DNA of 64,000 nt from Bdellovibrionales bacterium RIFCSPHIGHO2_01_FULL_40_29 (GTDB taxonomy: Bacteria > Bdellovibrionota > Bdellovibrionia > Bdellovibrionales > Bdellovibrionaceae): the NCBI GenBank assembly GCA_001771815.1, contig MEPU01000004.1, positions 372,001 to 436,000 of the forward strand, in the 5' to 3' direction. The position numbers and the translations under genes were made by a program. Shown piece by piece: positions 1 to 8,786 of this stretch. Positions within the stretch are counted from its first letter, which is position 1. Each line of letters begins with the position of its first letter. Under the pieces are notes generated by a model that was not told where the DNA came from, made no database searches, and saw only the letters and a list, made by a program, of their open reading frames with translations.

Positions 1-904
1 AAGCCATTTTTACCGAACCATGAACGGCTGGCATACATCGTAGCGAATAAGCATCTTGAACACGCGGATCATTCACGGCATGACTTTCAGAAATTTCAGA
101 AGTGCTTCCCATTAACTTCAGTAAATTTCGTGCTGTCGGTGCTTCGCCCGCATGGGGACGAACATCTGCAATCAATGGATCAAATGGTTTGCGCGATCCA
201 CGTAGACCTTCCAGAGACATTGCTCCGGATAAATCTGCCAACCACATCAGATCACGGGCTTGATGGAGTGCTAATAATCCAACAGCATTCATGACCTGAC
301 ATCCATTGATCAAAGACAAACCTTCTTTGGCTTTAAGTTCAAGTGGTGCAATTTTTTTAGCTGTCAAAATTTCGAATGCAGATTGAATTTTTCCATCCGC
401 ACCCCAGATTTCGCCCTCTCCAATCAGAGCCAAAGCCAAATGAGACAGCGGAGCTAAATCTCCAGAGGCTCCAACACTGCCTTGTTCGGGAATCACTGGA
501 ATTAAATCTGCATTTAAAAACTCGATGATTTTTTCAACAACAGCAACTCGAACTCCACTGTGACCTCGAGCCAAAGTGTTCGCCCGCAGAATCATCATTC
601 CTTTGGACTGTTCTTTCGTGAATGGTTTTCCAATTCCAACACAATGAGAACGAATGAGATTTTTTTGGAGTTGTTCAATTTGAGAATCAGAAATACGAAC
701 AGACGAAAAGGCACCAAATCCAGTATTCACACCATACATGACTTCACCCGTATCGATGCGAGTTTCAATATAGTCTCGTGATTTTTTCATCTTTATACGA
801 GCATCTTCAGTTATTTCGAATCGCATTTCGGGATTCATAACAGCCGCATAAAAGTTATCCAGCCCAATGGAATTGCCATCTATTTTTAGTGTCGATAATT
901 TCAT
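1..904 (-). CDS. hutH: Histidine ammonia-lyase, C-terminus cut by window edge
   Basis: Deaminates histidine to urocanate, the first step of histidine degradation, in the cytoplasm. The frame is open from ATG at 904 to the window edge, giving about 301 residues of a family usually near 500. It shows the YGVNTGFG segment around residue 60 and the GSVGASGDLAPLSH signature, whose Ala-Ser-Gly forms the MIO electrophile. The Ser-His pair in IRSHCVGIG is the pattern expected for histidine rather than tyrosine or phenylalanine lyases. It lies 91 bp downstream of rpe on the same strand and may share its transcript. No other hut gene is visible. The family is certain; histidine specificity is likely. 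Confidence 0.9.
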   Translation of the reverse strand, partial: MKLSTLKIDGNSIGLDNFYAAVMNPEMRFEITEDARIKMKKSRDYIETRIDTGEVMYGVNTGFGAFSSVRISDSQIEQLQKNLIRSHCVGIGKPFTKEQSKGMMILRANTLARGHSGVRVAVVEKIIEFLNADLIPVIPEQGSVGASGDLAPLSHLALALIGEGEIWGADGKIQSAFEILTAKKIAPLELKAKEGLSLINGCQVMNAVGLLALHQARDLMWLADLSGAMSLEGLRGSRKPFDPLIADVRPHAGEAPTARNLLKLMGSTSEISESHAVNDPRVQDAYSLRCMPAVHGSVKMA

Positions 905-995
905 AGTAAACAACACTACTAAATGCCATGAAGTCCGTCGAGAAGAACACCTTACGCACAGTAGAATTTGCGATTAAAAATGCTCGAAAAATGGC

Positions 996-1655
996 CTAAC
1001 GCAGCTGACTCATGTTCAGTTTGTAATTTTGTTCCGTTTTCTCACCCTTAAATACGGCATTTCCAGCAACCAACACATCGGCTCCAGCTTCCACACAGGT
1101 GGGGGCTGTTTGTGAATTAACACCACCATCGATCTCAATTAAAAAATTTCCAAGCTTTTGCTGACGCCAAGAATTCAATACTCTGACTTTGTCCAATTGC
1201 TCGGACATAAATGATTGTCCCCCAAACCCGGGCTCCACCGTCATCACTAAAACCAAATCCACCAAATGCAAAAATGGCTTGATAAGCTCAATAGATGTTT
1301 TTGGACGAAGAGTTATTCCTGATTTGCAACCCAGCTCGCGAATTCGTAATAAAGATTTTTCTAAAACCGAAGTGGATTCAATATGAAGAGTCAGGTAATC
1401 TGCTCCAGCAGCTATAAATTCTTCGATATAACGCTCTGGTTTCTCGATCATCAAATGAACATCCATCGGAATTTTGCATTTTGGCTTCAATGATTTAATC
1501 ACGGGCATTCCCAAAGTTAAATTGGGAACAAAATTTCCATCCATCACATCAACATGAATCCAATCCGCACCCGCCTGAGTCACACGGTCAATTTCGGCGC
1601 CCAATTCTGAAAAATCTGCGGATAAAATACTGGGTGCAATTTTCACATTAGACAA
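996..1655 (-). CDS. rpe: Ribulose-phosphate 3-epimerase
   Basis: Interconverts ribulose 5-phosphate and xylulose 5-phosphate in the pentose phosphate pathway. The 219-residue TIM barrel shows the family blocks IAPSILSADF, HVDVMDGNFVPN, MDVHLMI, TVEPGFGGQ and EIDGGVN, which carry the metal-binding His and Asp residues. The start is most likely TTG at 1655, because AAAGGGG sits 6 nt upstream; the next in-frame start, GTG at 1646, is too far from it. The gene overlaps the end of fmt by 8 bp, so translation is probably coupled. It is the last gene of the lptF/G-def-fmt-rpe chain. Confidence 0.97.
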   Translation of the reverse strand: MSNVKIAPSILSADFSELGAEIDRVTQAGADWIHVDVMDGNFVPNLTLGMPVIKSLKPKCKIPMDVHLMIEKPERYIEEFIAAGADYLTLHIESTSVLEKSLLRIRELGCKSGITLRPKTSIELIKPFLHLVDLVLVMTVEPGFGGQSFMSEQLDKVRVLNSWRQQKLGNFLIEIDGGVNSQTAPTCVEAGADVLVAGNAVFKGEKTEQNYKLNMSQLR

Positions 1656-2586
1656 ACAAATCCCCTTTATGAAGTTGATGCGATTTTAGAAAATCACCAA
1701 TAGCTAACTTTGATTTTGATTCAGGCTGCACTTCCAACAACGCCAACTGCCCAGATCCTGTTTGAATCACTAACCCGTCAGAATCAATTTTTTGAATACT
1801 TCCAGCAGGTGATTTCAATTCTGACTTGATGACTTTGGTTTTATGAATTTTTAATCGTTTCCCCTGAAACAGACAGTAGGTACCCGGCCCCATCGTAAAC
1901 GCTCTGATTTTATCATGAATTTTTTGAGCTGAAAGGGACCAATCAATGAGGCTTTCTTCTTTTTCAATCTTGGCCGCAAGTGTAACTTGAGTTTCGTCTT
2001 GTGGAAGCAATTCTTTTTTTCCGTCACAGTAGTCCACCAAATCTGTTTTTAAAAGCTCACAACCCAGAACAGCCAACTGATCATACAATTGAACAGCTGT
2101 GATTTCTTGATCTAGCTTAATGTGACGCTCTCCGATGACAGGCCCTGCATCTAATTTTTTAACCATTTTTTGCAGACTGACTCCCGTTTCAGAATCACCG
2201 GCCTCGATGGATCGTTGGATTGGAGCCGCCCCTCGCCATCGTGGAAGCAAACTTCCATGCACATTCACAGCTCCCAATTTAAATGAATCTAAAAAATCTT
2301 GAGAAAGAATCTGTCCAAAAGCAACAACGACCGCGATATCGGCATTCCAAGATTGAATGATTTTAAAAGCTTCAGGTTCTTTGCGCAAATTTTCAGGCGT
2401 TAAGAGGGGTAAACTTTTTTCGACAGCTAAAACTTTTACCGCAGATGGCGTGAGTTGCATTTTTCGTCCTGCTGGACGATCCGGCTGTGTCACAACTCCA
2501 ACAACAGAAAACCGAGAATCCGACAACAATGCCGCCAGATGAAGAGCTGCAAATTCTGGAGTCCCTAAAAAGCAAACTTTGATCAT
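1648..2586 (-). CDS. fmt: Methionyl-tRNA formyltransferase
   Basis: Formylates initiator Met-tRNA using 10-formyltetrahydrofolate. The 312-residue protein has usual family length. The N-terminal formyltransferase domain contains NVHGSLLPRWRGAAPIQ with the catalytic Asn and His, and LDAGPVI with the catalytic Asp. The C-terminal OB-like domain covers about residues 205-312. The ATG at 2586 overlaps the def stop codon in an ATGA junction, so the formylase and the deformylase that removes the formyl group are translationally linked, a common bacterial arrangement. Confidence 0.97.
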   Translation of the reverse strand: MIKVCFLGTPEFAALHLAALLSDSRFSVVGVVTQPDRPAGRKMQLTPSAVKVLAVEKSLPLLTPENLRKEPEAFKIIQSWNADIAVVVAFGQILSQDFLDSFKLGAVNVHGSLLPRWRGAAPIQRSIEAGDSETGVSLQKMVKKLDAGPVIGERHIKLDQEITAVQLYDQLAVLGCELLKTDLVDYCDGKKELLPQDETQVTLAAKIEKEESLIDWSLSAQKIHDKIRAFTMGPGTYCLFQGKRLKIHKTKVIKSELKSPAGSIQKIDSDGLVIQTGSGQLALLEVQPESKSKLAIGDFLKSHQLHKGDLFV

Positions 2587-3188
2587 GCCCGTGAAGGTTC
2601 TTTCAATTTTGATTTTCTCTCTTCGAGTTCTTCTTTGGTGGGATATCCATTTTTTTTGATTTGATTTTTAATGCGATTGCTTTTTGTAAAACTGATGTGA
2701 TCAATAAAAAGTGTTCCTTCAAGATGATCCATTTCGTGCTGGATACAAATAGCTAACAAACCATCTGTAACAACTCGAAATTCTTTTCCATCGACATCAA
2801 ATGCTTTGACTTCAATTTTTTCAAAGCGCTCAACCGTTTCAAAGAAACTGGGAACAGATAAGCAACCTTCATCATAGGTTATTTTTCCTTCACCGTTAAT
2901 AATTTCAGGATTGATCATGATCAACGGCTGTTTGATTTTATTCTCAAGTTCTGAAAGTTCATCATAGTTGTAGCGACCTGATTTTTCGTCTTTAGGACGC
3001 GTATCTATAACCAGCATACGAATCGGCTGGCCTACTTGAATAGCCGCAAGTCCAATACCATTTGATTCATACATTGTTTCCAACATATCAGCTGCAAACT
3101 TTTTTAAATCAGGTCCGAACTCTTTAACGGGTTCAGAAACTTCACGTAAAATGGGATTGGGATAGGTTAAAATTTCAAGCTTTGCCAT
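2583..3188 (-). CDS. def: Peptide deformylase
   Basis: Removes the N-formyl group from nascent proteins. Three metalloenzyme motifs are present: GIGLAAIQVGQ (Ile where many homologues have Pro), EGCLSVP with the metal-binding Cys, and QHEMDHLEG with the two metal-binding His and the catalytic Glu. The frame stays open upstream to 3275, but that stretch overlaps the preceding permease and looks non-native. ATG at 3188, giving 201 residues starting MAKLEIL, matches where family proteins begin. It follows the permease by 16 bp and overlaps fmt by 4 bp. Confidence 0.96.
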   Translation of the reverse strand: MAKLEILTYPNPILREVSEPVKEFGPDLKKFAADMLETMYESNGIGLAAIQVGQPIRMLVIDTRPKDEKSGRYNYDELSELENKIKQPLIMINPEIINGEGKITYDEGCLSVPSFFETVERFEKIEVKAFDVDGKEFRVVTDGLLAICIQHEMDHLEGTLFIDHISFTKSNRIKNQIKKNGYPTKEELEERKSKLKEPSRA

Positions 3189-3204
3189 AGCCTTTTTTAA
3201 GCTA

Positions 3205-4287
3205 TTATTTCTTGAGGCGCAACAAGAAGGTCGTTCCCAATGCCAGCATAATGATATTTGGCATCCACGCTGCAATAATGGGCGTCAATTGACCATGCTG
3301 ACCAATAGTTTGCGCCGAGCTGTAAAAAATCCAATAAACAAGTACGAGTCCCAAACTAATTCCAATATTTAACATCATTCCCCCGCCTCGGTTGCGACTC
3401 ACGCAAAAAGGCAATGCCAGCAAACTCATAACCAACCCCGCGAAGGCAAAACTAAACTTCGAGTGAAAGTCCACCTCATATTTAATCGTATCTAAACCGG
3501 CTTCTTTATTCTTTTCAATAAAACGAGACAGCTCCTTTTGCGTGAGCAAATCTGATGTTTGGCCTGTACTTCTTAAATCCTGCGCCTCTTCTGTCATGAC
3601 TATTGTTTTCTCTAAAAAGCGATCATTCATTGGAAAACTGGAATCTTCTGAAAAAACCGTAATCGTTCCATTCTGCAAGATCCATTGAGACCCATGCATG
3701 GAAACCGTCGCTGCGGTCAACATTTGAATCAAATCCCAATTCTCATTGAAAAAATAAAGAGTCAATCCTTGCGCCTTATCACCATCTGCATTCAGTGTCT
3801 TAATATTATAAATTGAATTTTTTGAGCGGTACCATATTCGATTGGTCTTGATGGTTTGAAATCGAGATGGATTCTTTTCAATTTCATTGTAATACGTGAA
3901 GCTTTTATTCTTTGAAAAAATTGGCATCAACTGATCACTTAAATAATAAGAAACTCCGCAAATTAGTAGAATCGATACAAACACAGTCCGGGAAATACGA
4001 AATAACGACATCCCCGAAGCAAAAAGTGCAATCAGCTCACTACCACGATTGAGGGATGCAATTGTCATCACCATGCCTACGACACATGCAACTGGCAGCA
4101 TTTTATAGATAATTTCAGGTGCAAAATAAAGGTAATACTTCAAAAATACGCTGGATGGAACACCCTGAAATTTCAGAATGGATTGCATGGCATCCGAAGC
4201 CAAAAACAGCGTCACAAAGATCAATAGTCCGGCGAAAAAAGACGTCCAAAATAAGGTCAGCAAATACCGATCAATTCTATTGAGCAT
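3205..4287 (-). CDS. LptF/LptG-family lipopolysaccharide export permease
   Basis: Inner-membrane permease of the YjgP/YjgQ family, which with LptB and LptC extracts LPS and drives it across the envelope. The 360 residues show the family layout: membrane helices near the N-terminus (about 10-30, 50-75, 95-115), a periplasmic beta-jellyroll of about 150 residues, then helices in the last 90 residues (FSFAFAGLVMSLLALPF and following). Family starts typically resemble the MLNRIDRYLL seen here. Only one of the two paralogues is in the window. It heads the chain that continues into def. I cannot decide between LptF and LptG from sequence alone. Confidence 0.88.
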   Translation of the reverse strand: MLNRIDRYLLTLFWTSFFAGLLIFVTLFLASDAMQSILKFQGVPSSVFLKYYLYFAPEIIYKMLPVACVVGMVMTIASLNRGSELIALFASGMSLFRISRTVFVSILLICGVSYYLSDQLMPIFSKNKSFTYYNEIEKNPSRFQTIKTNRIWYRSKNSIYNIKTLNADGDKAQGLTLYFFNENWDLIQMLTAATVSMHGSQWILQNGTITVFSEDSSFPMNDRFLEKTIVMTEEAQDLRSTGQTSDLLTQKELSRFIEKNKEAGLDTIKYEVDFHSKFSFAFAGLVMSLLALPFCVSRNRGGGMMLNIGISLGLVLVYWIFYSSAQTIGQHGQLTPIIAAWMPNIIMLALGTTFLLRLKK

Positions 4288-4343
4288 GGATAAATTATGC
4301 CTTGAACTTGACTCGATGGGTATTGTGATATGTACTTAAGTCT

Positions 4344-5273
4344 ATGGCTTTACGCGTCTTATTGGCAGATGAAAGTTCCACAATTAAAAAAGCAATTCAA
4401 ATGGCTTTGTCTGAATTCTCCGTTGATGTGAAAAGCGTCCCATCCGGCCTGGATGTCCTATCAGTTGCTCATACATTTCAACCCGATATTGTTTTGGCTG
4501 ATGTTTTATTAACAAAAAAAAATGGTTACGAGGTTTGCTCCGAACTCAAGAATAATCCCGAAACGCGATCTATTCCTGTTATTCTAATGTGGAGTAGTTT
4601 TATGCAAATTGACCAGGCTCAAGTGATTAAAGTCAAAGCGGATGCCACGTTGGAAAAACCTTTCGATACAGAGACCCTGCGCCATTTAATTGAATCCAAT
4701 GTTCCCAAGTTATCTCGCTTCCCGCTGAAGGGGCTACTGACACATCCCCCACTTCCTGACTTTACTGAATCTGATACTTTTATTCGCCAAAAAAATGAAG
4801 CTCAACTTGCGATATCCGAAGAAAAAACAAATCCCACGATTATTGAAGATGTCGAAGAAGATTTTAGTTTTCAAAACTTAACATCCAATCCCACAGGATC
4901 AACAGAGGAAAAAGACGAGTGGAGCTCATCTGGTGGCGGACAGTTTGTTATTGAAACAGAAAATTTTGGTGATTTCGAAGAAGTGACCGTCGTGAATGCT
5001 AAGAATACTCCAAATTCACCTGATCTACAAAAGCGCATTCAAGAACAAATGAACACCTATCTTCATGACACCCCGCTAGCAAAGGCAAAAGCTTCTGAAT
5101 CACTGGGCTATCAAAATTCTAAATCCATGACCGCCTTTGATGAACAAATCTTAAGAGAAGAAATCAAACAAATGGCCGAGCGAATTTGTTGGCAAATTAT
5201 CCCCGACATCACTGAAAAAATTGTTCGCGAAGAATTAAATAAGTTGCTTCAAGGTCTTGAAAAGCATACTTAA
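4344..5273 (+). CDS. Response regulator with C-terminal helical extension
   Basis: The N-terminal CheY-like receiver (about 1-118) has the acidic pair near DE9-10, phospho-acceptor Asp53 in VLADVLL and Lys105 in LEKPF. An acidic, poorly conserved linker (about 125-245) follows, then a predicted helix rich in Glu and Arg containing CWQIIPDITEKIVREEL. This C-terminal helix resembles the tail seen on many deltaproteobacterial receiver proteins, including some linked to motility and polarity. There is no DNA-binding domain, so it probably acts through protein contacts. It is divergent from the Lpt permease, and nadC follows 5 bp after it. Cognate kinase unknown. Confidence 0.85.
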   Translation: MALRVLLADESSTIKKAIQMALSEFSVDVKSVPSGLDVLSVAHTFQPDIVLADVLLTKKNGYEVCSELKNNPETRSIPVILMWSSFMQIDQAQVIKVKADATLEKPFDTETLRHLIESNVPKLSRFPLKGLLTHPPLPDFTESDTFIRQKNEAQLAISEEKTNPTIIEDVEEDFSFQNLTSNPTGSTEEKDEWSSSGGGQFVIETENFGDFEEVTVVNAKNTPNSPDLQKRIQEQMNTYLHDTPLAKAKASESLGYQNSKSMTAFDEQILREEIKQMAERICWQIIPDITEKIVREELNKLLQGLEKHT

Positions 5274-5278
5274 TTACC

Positions 5279-6103
5279 ATGACAACATTAGATTTAATTA
5301 AATCTGCCCTCAAAGAAGATATGCCTTTGGGTGATATCACCACCCAATCACTTGCCGTCAAACCAAAGTATGCTGAAGCCGTTCTCAAAGCCAAGGAAGA
5401 TATGGTTTTGTCTGGAGCCAATGCCTTTGAGCAAACCATTTTATTTTTAGAACCAAATGCAAGAGTAAAGTGGCATTTCAATGAAGGTGACTTTATTTTT
5501 AAAGGACAAAATCTTTGTTCTATTGAAGGCGATTTGATTCAAGTCCTCAAAGCTGAGCGCGTGGCTTTGAATTTTCTCGGTCGCCTTTCTGGAATCGCTA
5601 GCCTGACCAGACAATTTGTAAAAGCTGTTCAAGGCACGAAAACACAAATCTTAGACACCCGAAAAACCACCCCACTTTTGCGTGAACTTGAAAAGCGTGC
5701 CGTGGTCCATGGCGGTGGCTTAAATCATCGATTCAATTTATCAGATGCTATATTGATCAAAGATAATCACATTTCATTGATGCGTGGAATTACTGCTGCC
5801 GTTGATCGCCTACGTCAGCATTGTGATCTACCCATTGAAGTTGAAGCTTCAAATATTGATCAGGTTAAAGAATGTGTCTCCTTGCAAGTAGATCGTATTT
5901 TGCTGGATAATATGAACAATGAACTTCTGGCTGAAGCTTTAAAACATATCCCTCAAAATATAAAAACCGAAGCCAGTGGCAATATGAATCTGGCCCGCGT
6001 TGGTTCAGTTGCTAACTTAGGCGTAGATTTTATTTCTGTCGGCGCACTCACTCACTCAGCACCTTGCGCTGATGTCAGTTTACTTTTTGATTGGAATTCA
6101 TAA
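5279..6103 (+). CDS. nadC: Nicotinate-nucleotide pyrophosphorylase (carboxylating)
   Basis: Quinolinate phosphoribosyltransferase: converts quinolinate and PRPP to nicotinate mononucleotide in de novo NAD synthesis. The 274 residues are typical. Visible blocks are EDMPLGDITTQS near the N-terminus, ERVALNFLGRLSGIA, the DTRKTTPLLRELEKRAV substrate-binding segment, GGGLNHRFNLSDAILIKDNH, and the C-terminal EASGNMNL and FISVGALTHS phosphate-binding loops. It starts 5 bp after the response regulator and its TAA overlaps the birA start as TAATG, indicating co-transcription. Confidence 0.96.
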   Translation: MTTLDLIKSALKEDMPLGDITTQSLAVKPKYAEAVLKAKEDMVLSGANAFEQTILFLEPNARVKWHFNEGDFIFKGQNLCSIEGDLIQVLKAERVALNFLGRLSGIASLTRQFVKAVQGTKTQILDTRKTTPLLRELEKRAVVHGGGLNHRFNLSDAILIKDNHISLMRGITAAVDRLRQHCDLPIEVEASNIDQVKECVSLQVDRILLDNMNNELLAEALKHIPQNIKTEASGNMNLARVGSVANLGVDFISVGALTHSAPCADVSLLFDWNS

Positions 6104-6852
6104 TGGATACACCACTTGATGATATTCGAATTGGACGGGTCAGCCATGAATGGGCACAAGTTCAAAAACTAAAGACATTTCATTTTCCAGTCGTTGATAG
6201 CACCAACACGAAAGCCAAAGCCGAAGCCTTCATGGCTGACACTTTATCTGAACATCTCATTGTCTATTTTGCAGAAGCCCAATCCAGCGGACGCGGCCGT
6301 GGAACCCACACTTGGTCGAATGCCAATCCAGGATCCCAATTACTGTCGACATGGTCTTTTATGCTGCAAGACCATGTCCAACCCATTTTATCTCCATTGG
6401 TTGGTTTAGCCTTATTCAAAGCTGCCAATGGCACATGGCCGTTTTTAAATTTCAATTTAAAAGCCCCAAATGATCTTTATATCAATGATAAAAAGGTCGG
6501 CGGCTTACTCATTGAAACTGTTTCTCAAGGTGATGATATTCGCCTGTTGATTGGCCTGGGACTTAATGTTTTATCAGCTCCAAGTGACGTTCCAACGGCA
6601 ACATGCATTCTGCATCAACTTCCAAAAGTAGCGCCGCTATTAGCTCAGGATTGGATTACCTTTTTAGAGCGTTTTCTCTTTGAAGTTTCAATTGCTATTC
6701 AAATGGCTGCAGAACCTTTAGATACCACGACCTGTTTGACGTTGATTCACACGCTGAATAAGCATCCACTTCTCACAGAAAAATACACCGCCATGGATTC
6801 TGAAGGAAATTTAAAAACAGCCACGAAAACTATAAATTGGTTTGAACTTTAA
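6103..6852 (+). CDS. birA: Biotin--[acetyl-CoA-carboxylase] ligase
   Basis: Activates biotin as biotinyl-AMP and attaches it to the carboxyl carrier protein. Motifs are VDSTNTKAKAE, the adenylate-binding loop SSGRGRGTHTW, PNDLYINDKKVGGLLIE and GLGLNV. At 249 residues it lacks an N-terminal helix-turn-helix, so it is a class I ligase and not a repressor. I start it at ATG 6103, which overlaps the nadC stop; an in-frame TTG at 6091 would add four residues. The nadC-birA junction puts two cofactor genes in one transcript. Confidence 0.92.
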   Translation: MDTPLDDIRIGRVSHEWAQVQKLKTFHFPVVDSTNTKAKAEAFMADTLSEHLIVYFAEAQSSGRGRGTHTWSNANPGSQLLSTWSFMLQDHVQPILSPLVGLALFKAANGTWPFLNFNLKAPNDLYINDKKVGGLLIETVSQGDDIRLLIGLGLNVLSAPSDVPTATCILHQLPKVAPLLAQDWITFLERFLFEVSIAIQMAAEPLDTTTCLTLIHTLNKHPLLTEKYTAMDSEGNLKTATKTINWFEL

Positions 6853-6867
6853 GAAGGAAATACTTTT

Positions 6868-7428
6868 ATGCCTCCAGTATATACTCCTGAAAATCCTGAA
6901 TTTAAAAAACCTTGCCCTGATTTCACTTTACCCTCGGTGGATGGCGTTCCCTTTTCATTATCTGATTTTAAAAAAAATAAACCCTTCGTGATCCTGTTTA
7001 TTTGCAATCATTGTCCGTACGTTCAAGCCATTGAAGATCGCCTGATTCAGTTGGGTCACGATTTAAAAAAACTCGATATCCCTGTTGTTGCGATTTGTTC
7101 AAATGATGAAATCACCTACCCTGAAGACAGTTTAGAAAATTTACGAAAACGTTTTCACGAAAAAAAATACAGTTTCATCTATCTGCATGATAAAACTCAA
7201 GAAGTTGCAAAAAAATTTGGAGCTCTGTGCACTCCAGATTATTTCGTCTATGATCAGAATGCTCAATTGGCTTATCGCGGCCGTCTCGATGATTCTTGGA
7301 AAGATCCATTGCAGGTGACCACGCGTGAGCTCTACGAAGCCATCCTTGAGCTTTCAGAGGGAAAACCGATCTCTCGACCGCAAGTACCATCTATGGGGTG
7401 TTCAATAAAGTGGATTAAAAATGATTAA
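6868..7428 (+). CDS. Thioredoxin-fold redoxin (AhpC/TSA-like)
   Basis: A 186-residue redoxin with a thioredoxin fold. The active site is ICNHCPYV, a CxxC motif typical of a family of bacterial peroxiredoxin-like proteins, and it is followed by the beta-alpha repeat and the cis-Pro region near GALCTPDYFVYD. It lacks a signal peptide and so is probably cytoplasmic. A good ribosome site (AAGGAA) precedes ATG 6868, 15 bp after birA. The stop overlaps the next gene by 8 bp. The likely role is thiol-disulfide or peroxide chemistry; the substrate is unknown. Confidence 0.85.
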   Translation: MPPVYTPENPEFKKPCPDFTLPSVDGVPFSLSDFKKNKPFVILFICNHCPYVQAIEDRLIQLGHDLKKLDIPVVAICSNDEITYPEDSLENLRKRFHEKKYSFIYLHDKTQEVAKKFGALCTPDYFVYDQNAQLAYRGRLDDSWKDPLQVTTRELYEAILELSEGKPISRPQVPSMGCSIKWIKND

Positions 7429-7987
7429 ACATACAATTTATGCAATTGGTTTGGGCCTATTGGTATTTTCACTGTATCTGTTTCAATATACCGGAGCCTT
7501 TAAAAAAGTAACTATCACAGTGGATGATCGACCAGAACTCCATATTATCTACAAAGATTATATGGGTGCTTATCACAAAATTGTTCCCATCATTGAAGAC
7601 GTCGAAACCTGGGCCAAAAAAAACAATCTGAAGTGTCGTTTAAGTTTTGGCGAGTACTTAGACAATCCCAATCAAGTCGAAGAGGGTCGTTTACGAGCTC
7701 GCGCCGGATGTGTGATTGATCCCCTAGTCCCAGAAGAACATGTTCAATTCGAAAAACTAAAATCCTTGCTCCCAGAAAATTACAAAACAGGCACTCTTCA
7801 TCCCATGAAAGCTGTCGTCGCTATTTTTTCAGGAGCTCCTGGAATTGGCCCTTTGAAGGTCTATCCAAAGGCACAAGAATTTATTGAAAAAGAAAAGCTT
7901 GTTGCACTTGGATCAGTGATTGAAATTTATGAGGTCTTTGATGCCAAATCGGTCCAAACCACATATCTCTGGCCAATACAAAAATAA
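7421..7987 (+). CDS. Membrane-anchored GyrI-like domain protein
   Basis: 188 residues. A single N-terminal hydrophobic helix (about 5-25) anchors the protein, followed by a soluble domain. That domain resembles the GyrI/SOUL-like small-molecule-binding fold: YMGAYHKIVPIIEDVETWAKKN near the start and GSVIEIYEVFDAKSVQTTYLWPI at the end, the usual position of the last strand. No catalytic residues are recognisable. It overlaps the redoxin gene by 8 bp, so the two are probably co-expressed. The fold assignment comes from pattern similarity only. Confidence 0.65.
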   Translation: MIKHTIYAIGLGLLVFSLYLFQYTGAFKKVTITVDDRPELHIIYKDYMGAYHKIVPIIEDVETWAKKNNLKCRLSFGEYLDNPNQVEEGRLRARAGCVIDPLVPEEHVQFEKLKSLLPENYKTGTLHPMKAVVAIFSGAPGIGPLKVYPKAQEFIEKEKLVALGSVIEIYEVFDAKSVQTTYLWPIQK

Positions 7988-7993
7988 TAGCGC

Positions 7994-8446
7994 TTATTTG
8001 TTTCCAGATGTAAATAGACGTCCTTCAATCACATAGACTTTTTCATCGGTATTAAACCAAATTTCTTGATAATCAATATGATTTGCAGCTCGTCGCACAC
8101 TCAGATAAATTTGCGTCCGATTGTTTGGACTTGGCATATAGACCTCGAAATGATCTTTGCCATTATACTTTCCAACTTCAACATTCAGTTCATCAAATAA
8201 TTTTCCGTCTTTCAACGTCCATGCCGTGCGACCTAAAATCATTGCCACCACTTCACATTCGAAATTTCCTTTTTCAATTGCAATTTCAGTTGCACTTTCA
8301 GACCAAGTCATTTGCATGGGCGAGCATTGCACTCCGTCACCCTCGCCTTTAAACTTCCAAGTTCCCCAACCAATCCAATCACCCTTAAGATCAGCATAAG
8401 ATGTTAGCGCAATTAAGAATACGAAAAGCAGACTGATTATTTTCAT
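7994..8446 (-). CDS. Secreted protein of unknown function
   Basis: 150 residues with a clear signal peptide (IISLLFVFLIALTSYA), then a mature part rich in beta strands: GDWIGWGTWKFKGEG, a Trp- and Cys-containing core and the repeated aromatic-charged pattern VYMPSPNNRTQIYLS. The Gly-Trp-rich opening and size resemble lipocalin-like or small beta-barrel periplasmic proteins, but I recognise no family. It converges with the GyrI-like gene (6 bp gap). Its Shine-Dalgarno region overlaps the right arm of the hairpin at 8455-8486. Confidence 0.6.
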   Translation of the reverse strand: MKIISLLFVFLIALTSYADLKGDWIGWGTWKFKGEGDGVQCSPMQMTWSESATEIAIEKGNFECEVVAMILGRTAWTLKDGKLFDELNVEVGKYNGKDHFEVYMPSPNNRTQIYLSVRRAANHIDYQEIWFNTDEKVYVIEGRLFTSGNK

Positions 8447-8454
8447 AAAAGACT

Positions 8455-8486
8455 CCTGCAGAAATGTTAAAGTTGAAATCTGCAGG
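8455..8486 (-). terminator. Hairpin between two minus-strand genes
   Basis: Perfect 8-bp inverted repeat CCTGCAGA/TCTGCAGG around a 16-nt loop. On the minus strand it lies just after the gene ending at 8504 and is followed by a short T-rich run, so it may terminate that transcript. Its 3' arm also overlaps the AGGAG ribosome site of the next gene (ATG 8446), so it could limit read-through translation instead. Which role applies cannot be decided from sequence. Confidence 0.5.
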
Positions 8487-8503
8487 AAGTCAAAAAAGAA
8501 AAA

Positions 8504-8785
8504 TTATTTACTATCTTTCGTTTTCTTCATCATCTTTTTCGAACTTTTCCCCATCATCATGCAGCCCTTTTCATTATCACCACATGCTGCGCGCATCTCG
8601 TCATGACACACTTCCATCGTTTTATCACTGCGTAGACAAACTGCCATTGCCTCATGATGCTTAGCTGCTGTTTCGCGCTCTTCCTTTGTCATGTTCATGT
8701 CGCCCATGCCCATCATACCAGGTCCAGCCACGGCCACACTGCCTGCAAATACAGAGACCAATGCAGCTAAAAAAATTTGTTTCAT
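8504..8785 (-). CDS. Small Met-rich secreted protein
   Basis: 93 residues from ATG 8785, which has AAGGAG upstream; the frame extends to 8836 but into the osmC gene. A signal peptide (MKQIFLAALVSVFAGSVAVA) is followed by a mature domain with GMMGMGDMNM, four Cys, several His and a Lys/Met-rich tail. Clustered Met, His and Cys suggest periplasmic metal binding (copper, for example), but I do not recognise the family. It starts 1 bp after the osmC stop, so the two are one operon. Confidence 0.7.
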   Translation of the reverse strand: MKQIFLAALVSVFAGSVAVAGPGMMGMGDMNMTKEERETAAKHHEAMAVCLRSDKTMEVCHDEMRAACGDNEKGCMMMGKSSKKMMKKTKDSK

Positions 8786-8786
8786 A